From assembly GCA_902774055.1 (NCBI GenBank), contig CACYGX010000015.1:1-64000 (forward strand): 64,000 bases of DNA, written 5' to 3'. Position numbers and translations under genes: made by a program. The stretch comes from an uncultured Bacteroidales bacterium. Lineage in GTDB: Bacteria; Bacteroidota; Bacteroidia; Bacteroidales; Muribaculaceae. Of the stretch, positions 35,601 through 43,697 are shown in pieces; positions within the stretch are counted from its first letter, which is position 1; every line of letters starts with the position of its first letter. The notes beneath the pieces were generated by a model. The model had not been told where the DNA came from. It saw nothing but the letters and a program-made list of their open reading frames with translations, and ran no database searches.

Positions 35601-35636
35601 AAAAAAGGCTTTTGCAATTATAATCTTGCAAAAGCC
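35601..35636 (-). terminator. Intrinsic terminator behind the SGNH hydrolase gene
   Basis: Perfect 11-base stem GGCTTTTGCAA (35607-35617) / TTGCAAAAGCC (35626-35636) with an 8-base loop, followed on the minus strand by six T residues (35606-35601). It ends the transcript from the 35660 gene. Confidence 0.85.
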
Positions 35637-35659
35637 CTATAAATTTTGATGGGATGGGG

Positions 35660-36316
35660 TTATTTGATGTAGGGGCGGATGGCGTCGCGCCAGATGAGGT
35701 AGCCCGGGCCCATGAGGTGGAGGCCGTCGTTGGTGAGGTCGGCGCGCAGGCGGCCTTGCTCGTCGGCAAACAGGGGGTAGAGGTTGATCCAGGTAACTCC
35801 TTGACGGCGTGCGACTTGTTCGAGCAGTTGGTTGGTCTCGACGACGATGTGGTCTCGTCCCTTGAGGAGTTTCCACTCGCGCACGTCGTTGTTGAAGGGC
35901 AAGAGGCTCTGGAGGTAGATCTTTGTGCGGGGGGAGCCTTGCTTGACCATAATGATGAGTTTTTCGGTCACACGGGCGATGCTGTCGGCGGTCACGCCGT
36001 GGGAGATGTCGTTGACACCGCTCATGATGAAGAGTTTCTTGGGTTGCCCCTTGATGATGGGGTCGATGCGGTCGATGAGGCCCTGGACGATGTCGCCGAC
36101 GATGCCGCGGTTCTTGATGTGACGGTTGCCCAGGAGTTCGTTGAACTCGCAGCCGTCGGTGAGGCTGTTGCCGAGCATGACGATGTCCTTCTTGCCGATG
36201 GGCAACTCGTCGAAGAGGGTCGCGCGGCGGGCGTAGTAGGGGTCCTGGTTGGCTTGGGCCATGGCGGCGAGGGCGGTGAGGACCGCGAGGGCGGCTAGGA
36301 TTGCTATCTTTTTCAT
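35660..36316 (-). CDS. Exported SGNH/GDSL esterase
   Basis: The 218-residue protein has a signal peptide (MKKIAILAALAVLTALAAMA) and the SGNH hydrolase blocks: I with the nucleophile Ser in VMLGNSLTDG (about residue 51), II Gly in NRGIVGD, III Asn in MSGVNDISHG, and V with Asp and His in NDGLHLMGPGY. Such enzymes remove acetyl groups from sugars. Placed directly after murQ in the same direction, it may deacetylate peptidoglycan sugars, but that is inference. The frame is open upstream through a 42-base repeat array, but only ATG 36316 gives a signal peptide. Confidence 0.85.
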   Translation of the reverse strand: MKKIAILAALAVLTALAAMAQANQDPYYARRATLFDELPIGKKDIVMLGNSLTDGCEFNELLGNRHIKNRGIVGDIVQGLIDRIDPIIKGQPKKLFIMSGVNDISHGVTADSIARVTEKLIIMVKQGSPRTKIYLQSLLPFNNDVREWKLLKGRDHIVVETNQLLEQVARRQGVTWINLYPLFADEQGRLRADLTNDGLHLMGPGYLIWRDAIRPYIK

Positions 36317-36336
36317 TGTTACTTGGTTATTGTGGG

Positions 36337-36492
36337 GGCGCGATGGCATCGCGCCATACTTGACGGGCTTGCTTGACAGGCGCGATAGCATCGAGCCATA
36401 CTTGACGAACTTGCTAGACGCACGCGATGGCGGCGTGCCATACTTGATGGGCTTGCTTGACAGGCGCGATGGCATCGCGCCATACTTGACGG
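36337..36492. repeat. 42-base tandem repeat with hairpin units, 3.7 copies
   Basis: Copies begin at 36337, 36379, 36421 and 36463, an exact 42-base period. Each unit holds the hairpin GGCGCGAT-ggc-ATCGCGCC followed by ATACTTGACgGGCTTGCTTG. Copies 1 and 4 have perfect arms; copies 2 and 3 have base changes, some breaking pairs. The array fills the gap between murQ and the SGNH gene. A single related unit occurs at 38293-38318. It is not a CRISPR because there are no unique spacers. Confidence 0.85.
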
Positions 36493-36516
36493 CTGGCCTG
36501 GCTCGTTGATTGGGAG

Positions 36517-37332
36517 TTACTGGTCGCGGAAGGCGTCGATGGCTTTTTTTACTGAGCCGTGAAGGAGGAGCAGGCGCTTGGCGTCGTCGTAGGGGAGTTT
36601 CAATTCCTCGACGAGCCAACGGGTGCCTCGGTCGACGAGCTTTTGGTTGGTCAGTTGCATGTTGACCATCTTGTTGCCCTTGACGCGCCCCATCTGTATC
36701 ATGACGCTGGTGGAGATCATGTTGCAGATGAGTTTCTGTCCTGTGCCGCTCTTCATGCGCGAGCTGCCTGTGACATACTCTGGGCCGACGATCATCTCGA
36801 TGGCGATCTCGGCTGCATGGCTCACGGGGGCATCGGGATTACTGGTGATGGCGGCAGTCAGGCAACCGTTGGCGCGGGCGTCGCGCAGGGCGCCGATGAC
36901 ATAGGGCGTCGTACCTGATGCTGCGATGCCGATTACCGTGTCGAGCGGTGTGACATTGTACTGCTGCAGGTCTTTCCAGCCCTGGGCGGTGTCGTCCTCG
37001 GCATTCTCGACCGCATTGCGCAACGCTACGTCGCCACCAGCAATCAAACCGATAATCCACCCTGGTGACATGCCAAAGGTGGGTGGTATCTCGCTAGCGT
37101 CGAGCACCCCCAGTCGGCCGCTGGTGCCCGCTCCCATGTAGAAGATGCGTCCACCCTTCTTCATGCGCTCGACGATGCCCGTGACGAGTTTCTCGATCTG
37201 GGGTATCGTCTGCTGGACGGCATCGGCCACCTTGTGGTCCTCCTGGTTAATCTCGGTGAGTATTTCACGCACCGATTTCTTTTCCAGGTCATTATATAGC
37301 GACTCTTGTTCGCTGATTTTCACAAAAGCCAT
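36517..37332 (-). CDS. murQ: N-acetylmuramic acid 6-phosphate etherase MurQ
   Basis: MurQ cleaves the lactyl ether of MurNAc-6-phosphate to give GlcNAc-6-phosphate and D-lactate in the cytoplasm. The 271-residue protein has the SIS domain with GGRIFYMGAGTSGRLGVLDA, SEIPPTFGMSP and the catalytic-region Glu residues, VIGIAASGTTPYVIGALRDA, then VTGSSRMKSGTGQKLICNMI and the C-terminal helix LLLLHGSVKKAIDAF. In this cluster it acts after the adjacent sugar kinase phosphorylates MurNAc, downstream of NamZ and AmpG. Confidence 0.95.
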   Translation of the reverse strand: MAFVKISEQESLYNDLEKKSVREILTEINQEDHKVADAVQQTIPQIEKLVTGIVERMKKGGRIFYMGAGTSGRLGVLDASEIPPTFGMSPGWIIGLIAGGDVALRNAVENAEDDTAQGWKDLQQYNVTPLDTVIGIAASGTTPYVIGALRDARANGCLTAAITSNPDAPVSHAAEIAIEMIVGPEYVTGSSRMKSGTGQKLICNMISTSVMIQMGRVKGNKMVNMQLTNQKLVDRGTRWLVEELKLPYDDAKRLLLLHGSVKKAIDAFRDQ

Positions 37333-37404
37333 ATTCTCATCAAATTATTATTCTACTATTGCTTGAAACACATGTTCCCTTGGGGTGGTGTACCCCACCA
37401 GGCG

Positions 37405-38256
37405 TCACTCTTGAGTCGAGTGGTACTTCACCAGGCCCTCCATCGGGTCCTTGATGATGGTGCCAATGGTGATGCCCTGGGCATCGGCTGCTTCCTTGAG
37501 CACTGCCCTCTCGCAATGGGCGATCGAGCCGACGAAGTTGCAGGGCAGATCCTTATATCCCGGATAGCTGGCCACGTTGCGTGTAAAGAAGTCGGTGAAT
37601 GAACGCAGGACGATGTTGTGGATTGATGGCTCCGCGATGTTGCGCTCCAAGAAGGGGGCGAACTGGGCCAGGAAGCGGTTAGCAGCGGGCTTGCGATAGA
37701 CCGACGTGATGATGGTCGTGTAGTCCAAGCCATACTCCTTCATGAACTTGTCGCACAAGTGTTCGGGCAACTGCTTCTTCAGCACATCGCCCACGAGCAG
37801 TTTGCCCAACACGGCACCACTGCCCTCATCGCCCAGGATATAGCCCAGAGGCGAAACATTCAGCACGACCTTCTCGCCATCGTAGTAACACGAGTTGCTG
37901 CCAGTGCCCAGAATGCAGGCAATGCCCGGCTCACGGCCGCACACCGCACGAGCTGCTGCCAGCAGGTCGCTTGCCACCTCAATCTTGCTGGCGCTAGGCA
38001 GGTTGGCGCGCAGGGCGTTGACCACCTGCTGCTTGATTTCGTCCGAGATGATGCCAGCGCCATAGTAGTGAATCTCGTCCACCCTGTAGTTGGTCAAGTG
38101 AGGCATCAGCTCACGCTTGATTTGTTCTTTCATTTCCTCCTCGGTGAGCAGGAGGGCATTCATGCCGGTAGTGAAAATTTGCGCTACCTTCTCTTTTCCG
38201 TTAAGCAGCGTCCAGTTGATCTTGGTGGAGCCGCAGTCAGCAATAAGGATCATCAT
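37405..38256 (-). CDS. BadF/BadG-type sugar kinase, probable MurNAc kinase (MurK-like)
   Basis: The 283-residue ASKHA-fold protein has the phosphate-1 loop MILIADCGSTKINWTLL, the phosphate-2/adenosine region ACILGTGSNSCYYDG and GYILGDEGSGAVLG. Tannerella forsythia MurK, a MurNAc kinase, belongs to this family and is encoded beside murQ, as here (72 bases apart). Phosphorylating MurNAc, or both MurNAc and GlcNAc, is therefore likely. A second copy at 52313 differs in the first loop. Confidence 0.85.
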   Translation of the reverse strand: MMILIADCGSTKINWTLLNGKEKVAQIFTTGMNALLLTEEEMKEQIKRELMPHLTNYRVDEIHYYGAGIISDEIKQQVVNALRANLPSASKIEVASDLLAAARAVCGREPGIACILGTGSNSCYYDGEKVVLNVSPLGYILGDEGSGAVLGKLLVGDVLKKQLPEHLCDKFMKEYGLDYTTIITSVYRKPAANRFLAQFAPFLERNIAEPSIHNIVLRSFTDFFTRNVASYPGYKDLPCNFVGSIAHCERAVLKEAADAQGITIGTIIKDPMEGLVKYHSTQE

Positions 38257-38292
38257 ATTATCTTTAGTTTTTTAGTTAATTGTCTCTTGTTG

Positions 38293-38318
38293 GCCGCGAC
38301 AAAGTCGCGGCATACTTT
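38293..38318. repeat. Single hairpin-CATACTT repeat unit
   Basis: GCCGCGAC-aaa-GTCGCGGC followed by ATACTTTAACC, between the kinase and membrane acyltransferase genes. The layout (CGCGA hairpin with a 3-base loop, then CATACTT) equals that of the 42-base tandem repeats at 36337-36492, so these belong to one family. Confidence 0.65.
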
Positions 38319-38326
38319 AACCTTGA

Positions 38327-39487
38327 TTATATCTTGATGTAGATTTTCTTTTTGTAGAGGATGTGACCGATGAGCCAGTTGAGCAACACGAAGCAGATGG
38401 CGTAGAGTGCCGAGGCTGTGTACTCGTTGCAGAACGATGTGAAGAAGTTATACACCGCGCTGTGGATGGTGATGTTGCCACCTTCGGCATCGTGTCCGAT
38501 GGGTATAGCGCCGAACAAGATGGCGAGAATTGTCCCTATCAGGTATATCGCCAACGGGTTTACACCAAATGACTCAAAGAACCGCGCCCAAGAGCCCTTC
38601 TTGCCCTTGATATCGACAAAGTGGATGAGCATCGCCTGGATGCACATCGCCATGCCGCAGGTAATCATCACAAACGTGGAGGACCATATCTTCTTGCCGC
38701 AGGGGATGCCATATTGCAGCAACCATCCCGCCAGCAACATCACCGAGCCCCACAACAGCATCGTAGTCACGCGCTCGGTGTTGTTATGCACGCTCAGAAT
38801 CATACGGCCCACCAGGTAACCGATGAGTACATGGGCAATACATGGCAGTGTGCTCAAGATGCCCTCAGGGTCAAACGAGAGGGTCTCATCAAAGGCGCTC
38901 ATGTGATACATGTGGTTGGTGCCCAGCACTCGGTTGTCGATACGGGCAATGATATTCTCGAGCGAGAAGTCATAACCATGGCCAAAACCCAATATCAAGG
39001 CATAGGCCACCAAAATGATGCCCACGAGCCACGGAATGAACTTGCGATTGAACAGCACGGCGCAAACCGACCCAAAGAAATAGACCAACGCCAGACGCTG
39101 GAAAACACCCAAGTAGCGCAGCGAGTCCAGGTTATTGACCGCCTCGCCGAACGGCATGTCATTGCACAAACCCCGCACCAGGTGGCCAAACCACTGCACC
39201 ACCCAGCCGATGAGGAACAGAATCACCGTGCGACGCACGATTTTCCACATCAGCGGCCCCGACAACCTGTAATTGAACTTCTTCAACGAGAATGCCATCG
39301 ACACGCCCATGCAGAAAATGAAAAAAGGAAATACCAAATCGGTGGGCGTCAGCCCAATCCACTCGGCGTGTTCCAGCGGACGGTAGATGCTACTCCACGA
39401 GCCAGGATTATTCACCAGCAGCATACCCGCGATGGTGATACCCCTCAAGATATCCAGTGACAACAGACGTTTATTCTCTTTACTCAT
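38327..39487 (-). CDS. NagX/HGSNAT-like membrane acyltransferase (DUF5009/DUF1624)
   Basis: The 386-residue protein has about ten membrane helices and the family start RLLSLDILRGITIAGMLLVN, then PTDLVFPFFIFCMGVSMAFS and GVFQRLALVYFF. It belongs to the group that includes heparan-alpha-glucosaminide N-acetyltransferase and NagX. In the peptidoglycan-salvage cluster it may acylate or transport amino sugars, such as glucosamine at the membrane; the activity is unproven in Bacteroidota. ATG 39487 (MSKENKR) is chosen as it yields the normal N-terminus; two codons upstream is another Met. Longer starts run into a direct repeat. Confidence 0.83.
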   Translation of the reverse strand: MSKENKRLLSLDILRGITIAGMLLVNNPGSWSSIYRPLEHAEWIGLTPTDLVFPFFIFCMGVSMAFSLKKFNYRLSGPLMWKIVRRTVILFLIGWVVQWFGHLVRGLCNDMPFGEAVNNLDSLRYLGVFQRLALVYFFGSVCAVLFNRKFIPWLVGIILVAYALILGFGHGYDFSLENIIARIDNRVLGTNHMYHMSAFDETLSFDPEGILSTLPCIAHVLIGYLVGRMILSVHNNTERVTTMLLWGSVMLLAGWLLQYGIPCGKKIWSSTFVMITCGMAMCIQAMLIHFVDIKGKKGSWARFFESFGVNPLAIYLIGTILAILFGAIPIGHDAEGGNITIHSAVYNFFTSFCNEYTASALYAICFVLLNWLIGHILYKKKIYIKI

Positions 39488-39502
39488 AATCATTTCATTT
39501 TT

Positions 39503-39567
39503 CGTACAAAGGGACGGTTCTTTTGTCCCAATTTTGTCCCACTCGTACAAAGGGACGGTTCTTTTGT
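39503..39567. repeat. Identical 24-base direct repeats flanking a short spacer
   Basis: CGTACAAAGGGACGGTTC plus TTTTGT occurs at 39503-39526 and 39544-39567, identical in both, with 17 bases of CCCAATTTTGTCCCACT between. Each copy can form an ACAAA...TTTGT hairpin with G-T pairs. It fills the gap between the namZ stop and the NagX-like start. Nothing identifies it as an insertion-sequence end. Confidence 0.75.
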
Positions 39568-39570
39568 ACG

Positions 39571-40824
39571 TTAGTGATAGAGGTAATATTTTGCTGAACG
39601 GGTGCGGAAGATGTCCACATCCTTGTTCCAGTAGTCGGCGATGTCCTCGACGCGATAGCGCTTGATGAAACGCTCGCGGATTTCCTTGGTGCCGCACACC
39701 TTGTCAAACATAGCGTAGCGTTTGGGGTTCTGCTCGAACAATTCCACCTGGGGGTACATCTCGTGGATGACCTGCAGGAAGTAGAACTGTGTGAGACACA
39801 GGTTGGCAGCATCGGGGTCGGTGATATAGGTCTGCACGCCGTGCACCTCCTGGAGCGACTTGTCCACGGCCACGCTCAGGGCGAAGAACGGCTTGTAGTT
39901 GATGGGCCTGAAGTGCATTCCCGGCAGGTTCAAGGCGTTCATATTCATCGCCAATGAATCAGCATTGATCCACGAGGCAGCAAACGTCTGGAACGGCAAG
40001 GTGTAACCAATACCGGTGTTAAAAATGTACAACTCGCCCAGAATGCCCGACACCGGGTAGAAAAAAGCGCTCTCGGGCGTGGGGATTTGGGGCGAAGGCA
40101 GCACCCAAGGCATGCCCGTATCACGGAACTTCATATCGCGGGTCCAACCCTCCATGGGGATGACGGTGAGTCTGCACTTGCGGCCCGTTTTGGATTCCTG
40201 GCCAATAATGCCCTCCTCGTTGAGGAAGGTGGCCAGTTCGCCAGGTGTCAAACCATAGATATAGGGGATGGCATACTTGCTCACGAATGAGAAATAGCCA
40301 GGTTCAACCAGGTTGCCCTCAATCTTGTTTCCACCCAACGGATTGGGTCGGTCAAGTACCATAAACTCCACGCCATGCTTGGCACAGGCCTGCATACACA
40401 CGCCCATCGTGGCGTAGAACGTGTAACTGCGGCAGCCTACATCCTGGATGTCATACACTAGCACATCGATATCCTTGAGCATCTCGGCTGTGGGCTCATG
40501 CGTTTTGCCGAAGAGCGAATACATCTTGATGCCAGTGATTGGGTCAACTGCGTCGCCCACGGCATCGCCCGCATGGGCATTACCGCGCACACCATGCTCA
40601 GGGCCGAACAGTGCCACCAGCTTCACACCTGGCGCCTCGTTGAGGATGTCAACGGTGCTCTTGAGGTTGTTGTCGATGCCGCTGGGATTCGTCACCAGCC
40701 CGACACGCTTACCCTGCAATGGCTCGAATCCGCCGTCACGCAGCACCTCGATGCCCGGCTTGACAACCGCCCCAGCCGCCACGGCCACCATCACCACTAT
40801 CAATGTCAATAATAACTTCTTCAT
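39571..40824 (-). CDS. namZ: Exo-beta-N-acetylmuramidase NamZ (DUF1343)
   Basis: NamZ releases MurNAc from the non-reducing end of peptidoglycan fragments. The 417-residue protein has a signal peptide (MKKLLLTLIVVMVAVAAGAV), then the DUF1343 pattern: KRVGLVTNPSGIDNNLKSTV, VALFGPEHGVRGNAHAG (conserved Glu and His), LVYDIQDVGCRSYTFYATMG, FMVLDRPNPLGG and EGWTRDMKFRDTG, and the C-terminal domain to residue 417. It acts in the periplasm. Its neighbours ampG, murQ and the kinase complete the path from disaccharide to GlcNAc-6-P. Confidence 0.92.
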   Translation of the reverse strand: MKKLLLTLIVVMVAVAAGAVVKPGIEVLRDGGFEPLQGKRVGLVTNPSGIDNNLKSTVDILNEAPGVKLVALFGPEHGVRGNAHAGDAVGDAVDPITGIKMYSLFGKTHEPTAEMLKDIDVLVYDIQDVGCRSYTFYATMGVCMQACAKHGVEFMVLDRPNPLGGNKIEGNLVEPGYFSFVSKYAIPYIYGLTPGELATFLNEEGIIGQESKTGRKCRLTVIPMEGWTRDMKFRDTGMPWVLPSPQIPTPESAFFYPVSGILGELYIFNTGIGYTLPFQTFAASWINADSLAMNMNALNLPGMHFRPINYKPFFALSVAVDKSLQEVHGVQTYITDPDAANLCLTQFYFLQVIHEMYPQVELFEQNPKRYAMFDKVCGTKEIRERFIKRYRVEDIADYWNKDVDIFRTRSAKYYLYH

Positions 40825-40909
40825 AGATTTTTAATGCTAATTACGCTAATTATACGAATAGTATTAAAATATGCGAATTTCGTGAAATTTGCATTTAGGG
40901 CGAAGAGGG

Positions 40910-42247
40910 TTAGTTGGTTTTCTTGCCGTAGTTGGGGTCGATGGTACGGTCAACAAAGTAGGTCACGATCAGGGTGGCGAAGCAGCAGGCCATCACCATC
41001 CAGAAGAAGTTCACATAGCCAATGGCCTCTTGGATGTAACCGGCGACAAAGCCTGGCAACATCATGCTCAACGCCATGAAAGCAGTGCAGATGGCATAAT
41101 GAGAGGTCTTGAATTCGCCCTCGCTGAAGTACATCATGTACAACATGTAGGCCGTGAAACCGAAGCCGTAACCGAATTGCTCGATACATAAGGCAATGGT
41201 GATAATCACAACGTTGGAGGGCTGTGCAATGGCCAGATAGACAAACGTCAGGCAGGGTAAGGTCATACATGCCGCCATCACCCAAAGTGATTTTTTGAGG
41301 CCCACGCGCGAGGAATAGATACCTCCCAAGATACCTCCCAGCAACAAAGCGATCACGCCGAAAACGCCATAGACGGTTCCAACCATCTCGGTGCTCAGGC
41401 CCAAGCCGCCCTGCTCGGTGGAATGTACGAGGAAGGGCTGGCACAACTTGATGAGGAAGCCCTCGGGCAAGCGGTAGAGCAGCATGAAGGCAATCGCCAA
41501 CAACACACCCGGCTTCTTGACAAAGGTCACGAAGGAGTTGCCCAGTTCGGCAAGGCTGTTCTGGGTTGACCCATCGGCACCGGCGCGAGGTTTATCATCG
41601 GCCGATCGCGGCAGGGCAAAGGTGTGATACAGCGTGATCAAGAAGAAGACGACAGCCGACACGCCCAGCGTAATCTGCCAGGACAAGGGGATATTATCGG
41701 TATTCTTCTCGATGAGGCCGGCAATGAAAACCAAGCCACCCTGACCAAAGACCGATGCCACACGGTAGAACACGCTACGGATTCCGATGAAGGCCGCCTG
41801 GCTGCTGGGGCTGTGCGCCAGCATATAGAAGCCGTCGGCAGCAATATCGTGGGTAGCCGATGCAAAGGCAGCAATAATAAACAGCAACAGTGTGAACCAG
41901 AACATGCTGATTGACGTGTTACCGCCTGCAATCGTTGCAGCATCGGGGTGAGGCAAGGTGAAGGTGAGCAAGATGAGCATAGCCGTCATGATGACCTGCA
42001 TGGCGATAATCCACCAGCGTTTGGTCTTCACCACGTCAACAATGGGGCTCCAAATGCCCTTGAGGAACCATGGGAAATACAATAAGGTCGTGAAAAACGA
42101 CATGTCGCCGTTGGGGACACCCATCTTGGTAAACATCATCACCGAGATATTGTTGACCACAAAGTAAGGCACACCCTCGGCAAAGTAGAGGGTCGGAACC
42201 CACCACCACGGGGTTTTCTGTCTAGGTTCAATCTGGACTTCTTTCAT
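40910..42247 (-). CDS. ampG: AmpG-like muropeptide permease (MFS)
   Basis: The 445-residue inner-membrane transporter has 12-14 helices and AmpG-type motifs: WWWVPTLYFAEGVPYFVVNN, YFPWFLKGIWSPIVDVVKTK, FASATHDIAADGFYML and CIEQFGYGFGFTAYMLYMMY (ends with FSEGEFKTSHYA). AmpG imports GlcNAc-anhydroMurNAc peptides by proton symport; the Bacteroidota relatives in MurNAc clusters import MurNAc or disaccharides. A palindrome GCGAATTTCGTGAAATTTGC at 40874-40893 lies between its stop and namZ. Upstream is the CTAGA tandem array. Confidence 0.88.
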   Translation of the reverse strand: MKEVQIEPRQKTPWWWVPTLYFAEGVPYFVVNNISVMMFTKMGVPNGDMSFFTTLLYFPWFLKGIWSPIVDVVKTKRWWIIAMQVIMTAMLILLTFTLPHPDAATIAGGNTSISMFWFTLLLFIIAAFASATHDIAADGFYMLAHSPSSQAAFIGIRSVFYRVASVFGQGGLVFIAGLIEKNTDNIPLSWQITLGVSAVVFFLITLYHTFALPRSADDKPRAGADGSTQNSLAELGNSFVTFVKKPGVLLAIAFMLLYRLPEGFLIKLCQPFLVHSTEQGGLGLSTEMVGTVYGVFGVIALLLGGILGGIYSSRVGLKKSLWVMAACMTLPCLTFVYLAIAQPSNVVIITIALCIEQFGYGFGFTAYMLYMMYFSEGEFKTSHYAICTAFMALSMMLPGFVAGYIQEAIGYVNFFWMVMACCFATLIVTYFVDRTIDPNYGKKTN

Positions 42248-42277
42248 ATCTTTATCATTAATTTTTTATCATAATTT

Positions 42278-42331
42278 CTAGAGGTTCTAGATTTTCTAGA
42301 GGATCTAGATAATCTAGATTTTCTAGATTAA
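42278..42331. repeat. 9-base tandem array, CTAGANNNN x6
   Basis: Six exact 9-base units, CTAGAGGTT, CTAGATTTT, CTAGAGGAT, CTAGATAAT, CTAGATTTT, CTAGATTAA. The last unit contains the TAA stop of the SpoIID gene (minus strand), so the array occupies the space just behind that gene and before ampG. The same unit makes the array at 54250-54348. Confidence 0.9.
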
Positions 42332-43662
42332 TATCGCTTCTCGATGCTGGCGCCAACGAAGTAGTGCAGCAGGATTTGCCTATAGTTATAGCCACGGGCG
42401 CCCATTACGGCGGCACCGATCTGGCACAGGCCGACGCCATGGCCCCACCCTGCCCCTCGCAAAACGAACTTGGCAGGATAGCCGTCTTCGCCCATGTCGT
42501 GCTTCTCGACCACAAAGGCCGAACTGTACAGGCATGAGGGCGACAAGGCGTAGCGGATGGTCAGTTCCTTGCCGATGATGCGTTCGCGCTTCTCGCCAAC
42601 GATGCGCAGGCGGTACAAACGGCCACTGGTGCCTCGAGCCACGGGCTGCAAGTCACGGATGCGGCCATAGTCGATGCCCGTACGCTCCTTGATTAACGCG
42701 GCGAGTTCTTGCTGTGAATACTCCACCTTCCAGCGGTAAAAGTCCTTGGTCTCCTGGTCATAGTCGTTGAGCACCTGGGAGAGAATCTCGGGGTCGGTCG
42801 TGTTGCAGAAGGCACTGGGAGAAGAAAGTATCCACTCGGCGGCATTGTCCTCGCGAGTGAGGTCGGGGAAGTTCTCCTCATCCTCGCCGTCATGCCGTGC
42901 CTCCAGGTAATCGTGGTGCTGCGGTTCCCAGCAATTCTCAAATTCCTCCATCACACCGCCACAGGACTTGCTGAAGCGAGCGTCACACAGTGCGCCACCA
43001 TGCATGAGCACCTGGCCCCACGCGGCACGCACGGCCTGCTCGACCTTCTCGGTCGTGGCACGCGTGATGCCCTGATAGCGCTGGCAGTGGTCATCGGCAC
43101 ACACGTCAAAGTTCACATGGTCATCGCGGTCCCACCACTTGACCTGCTCCTCGGGGGTGTCCATCATCTCGCCAGGGGCGTCAGGGTTACGATCAGAGGC
43201 CTTGACAGTCTCCTCGGTGTGTATTTGCGCCAGCAGCCAACTGCGAGAGATGACCGCATGCGCCTTCAGCAATTCTAGCGATGCGTTGGCGCTCATCTCG
43301 CTGGAAATGACGCTCAGCAGGTAGTCCTCGACGCTCAACACGTTGACGGGCGTCAACTTCCCATCCTCGACAATGAGGTGCAAGGCACCCTTGAACGTCT
43401 GGTCCTCTTGACGTTTCCAGTGGAAACTCACACCGATGGTCACCGCCTTGAGCGTGAACGACGCTTTCTCGCCATCGACAGGCTCAAACAGCAATTCGCC
43501 ATAACGCTCACCATTCCATTCCACCATGCCATCGACACAGCGGGCCATTTGGTCACCGTTGCTCACGGCGCCATTGACGCGGTAGTCACCATTGAGCACA
43601 AACGCCACCTGCGGCTCACTCATGATGCCCACCCTCACCTGCGGTATATTCTTCTCGTCCAT
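42328..43662 (-). CDS. SpoIID/LytB domain protein
   Basis: The 444-residue protein has the SpoIID/LytB domain, which cleaves denuded glycan strands in SpoIID. Features are NVLSVEDYLLSVISSEMSAN (with the catalytic-site Glu), LELLKAHAVISRSWLLAQ, LCDARFSKSCGGVMEEFENC and RGAGWGHGVGLCQIGAAVMG near the end. The first 70 residues (VRVGIMSEPQVAFVLNGDYR) are the usual N-terminal barrel. No classical signal peptide is seen, which is odd for a wall enzyme. The stop lies in the CTAGA array. Between ampG and the DUF4922 gene. Confidence 0.88.
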   Translation of the reverse strand: MDEKNIPQVRVGIMSEPQVAFVLNGDYRVNGAVSNGDQMARCVDGMVEWNGERYGELLFEPVDGEKASFTLKAVTIGVSFHWKRQEDQTFKGALHLIVEDGKLTPVNVLSVEDYLLSVISSEMSANASLELLKAHAVISRSWLLAQIHTEETVKASDRNPDAPGEMMDTPEEQVKWWDRDDHVNFDVCADDHCQRYQGITRATTEKVEQAVRAAWGQVLMHGGALCDARFSKSCGGVMEEFENCWEPQHHDYLEARHDGEDEENFPDLTREDNAAEWILSSPSAFCNTTDPEILSQVLNDYDQETKDFYRWKVEYSQQELAALIKERTGIDYGRIRDLQPVARGTSGRLYRLRIVGEKRERIIGKELTIRYALSPSCLYSSAFVVEKHDMGEDGYPAKFVLRGAGWGHGVGLCQIGAAVMGARGYNYRQILLHYFVGASIEKRY

Positions 43663-43697
43663 ATTATTAATCTCTTTTATGCTTTTTTACTACCCAA

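Noticed and set aside
36337-36492. CRISPR array
   Set aside because: The repeats are directly adjacent with no unique spacers, and no cas gene is present.
36316-36619. N-terminal extension of the SGNH esterase through the 42-base repeats
   Set aside because: The frame is open because the period is a multiple of three, but the extension overlaps murQ and would remove the signal peptide at ATG 36316.
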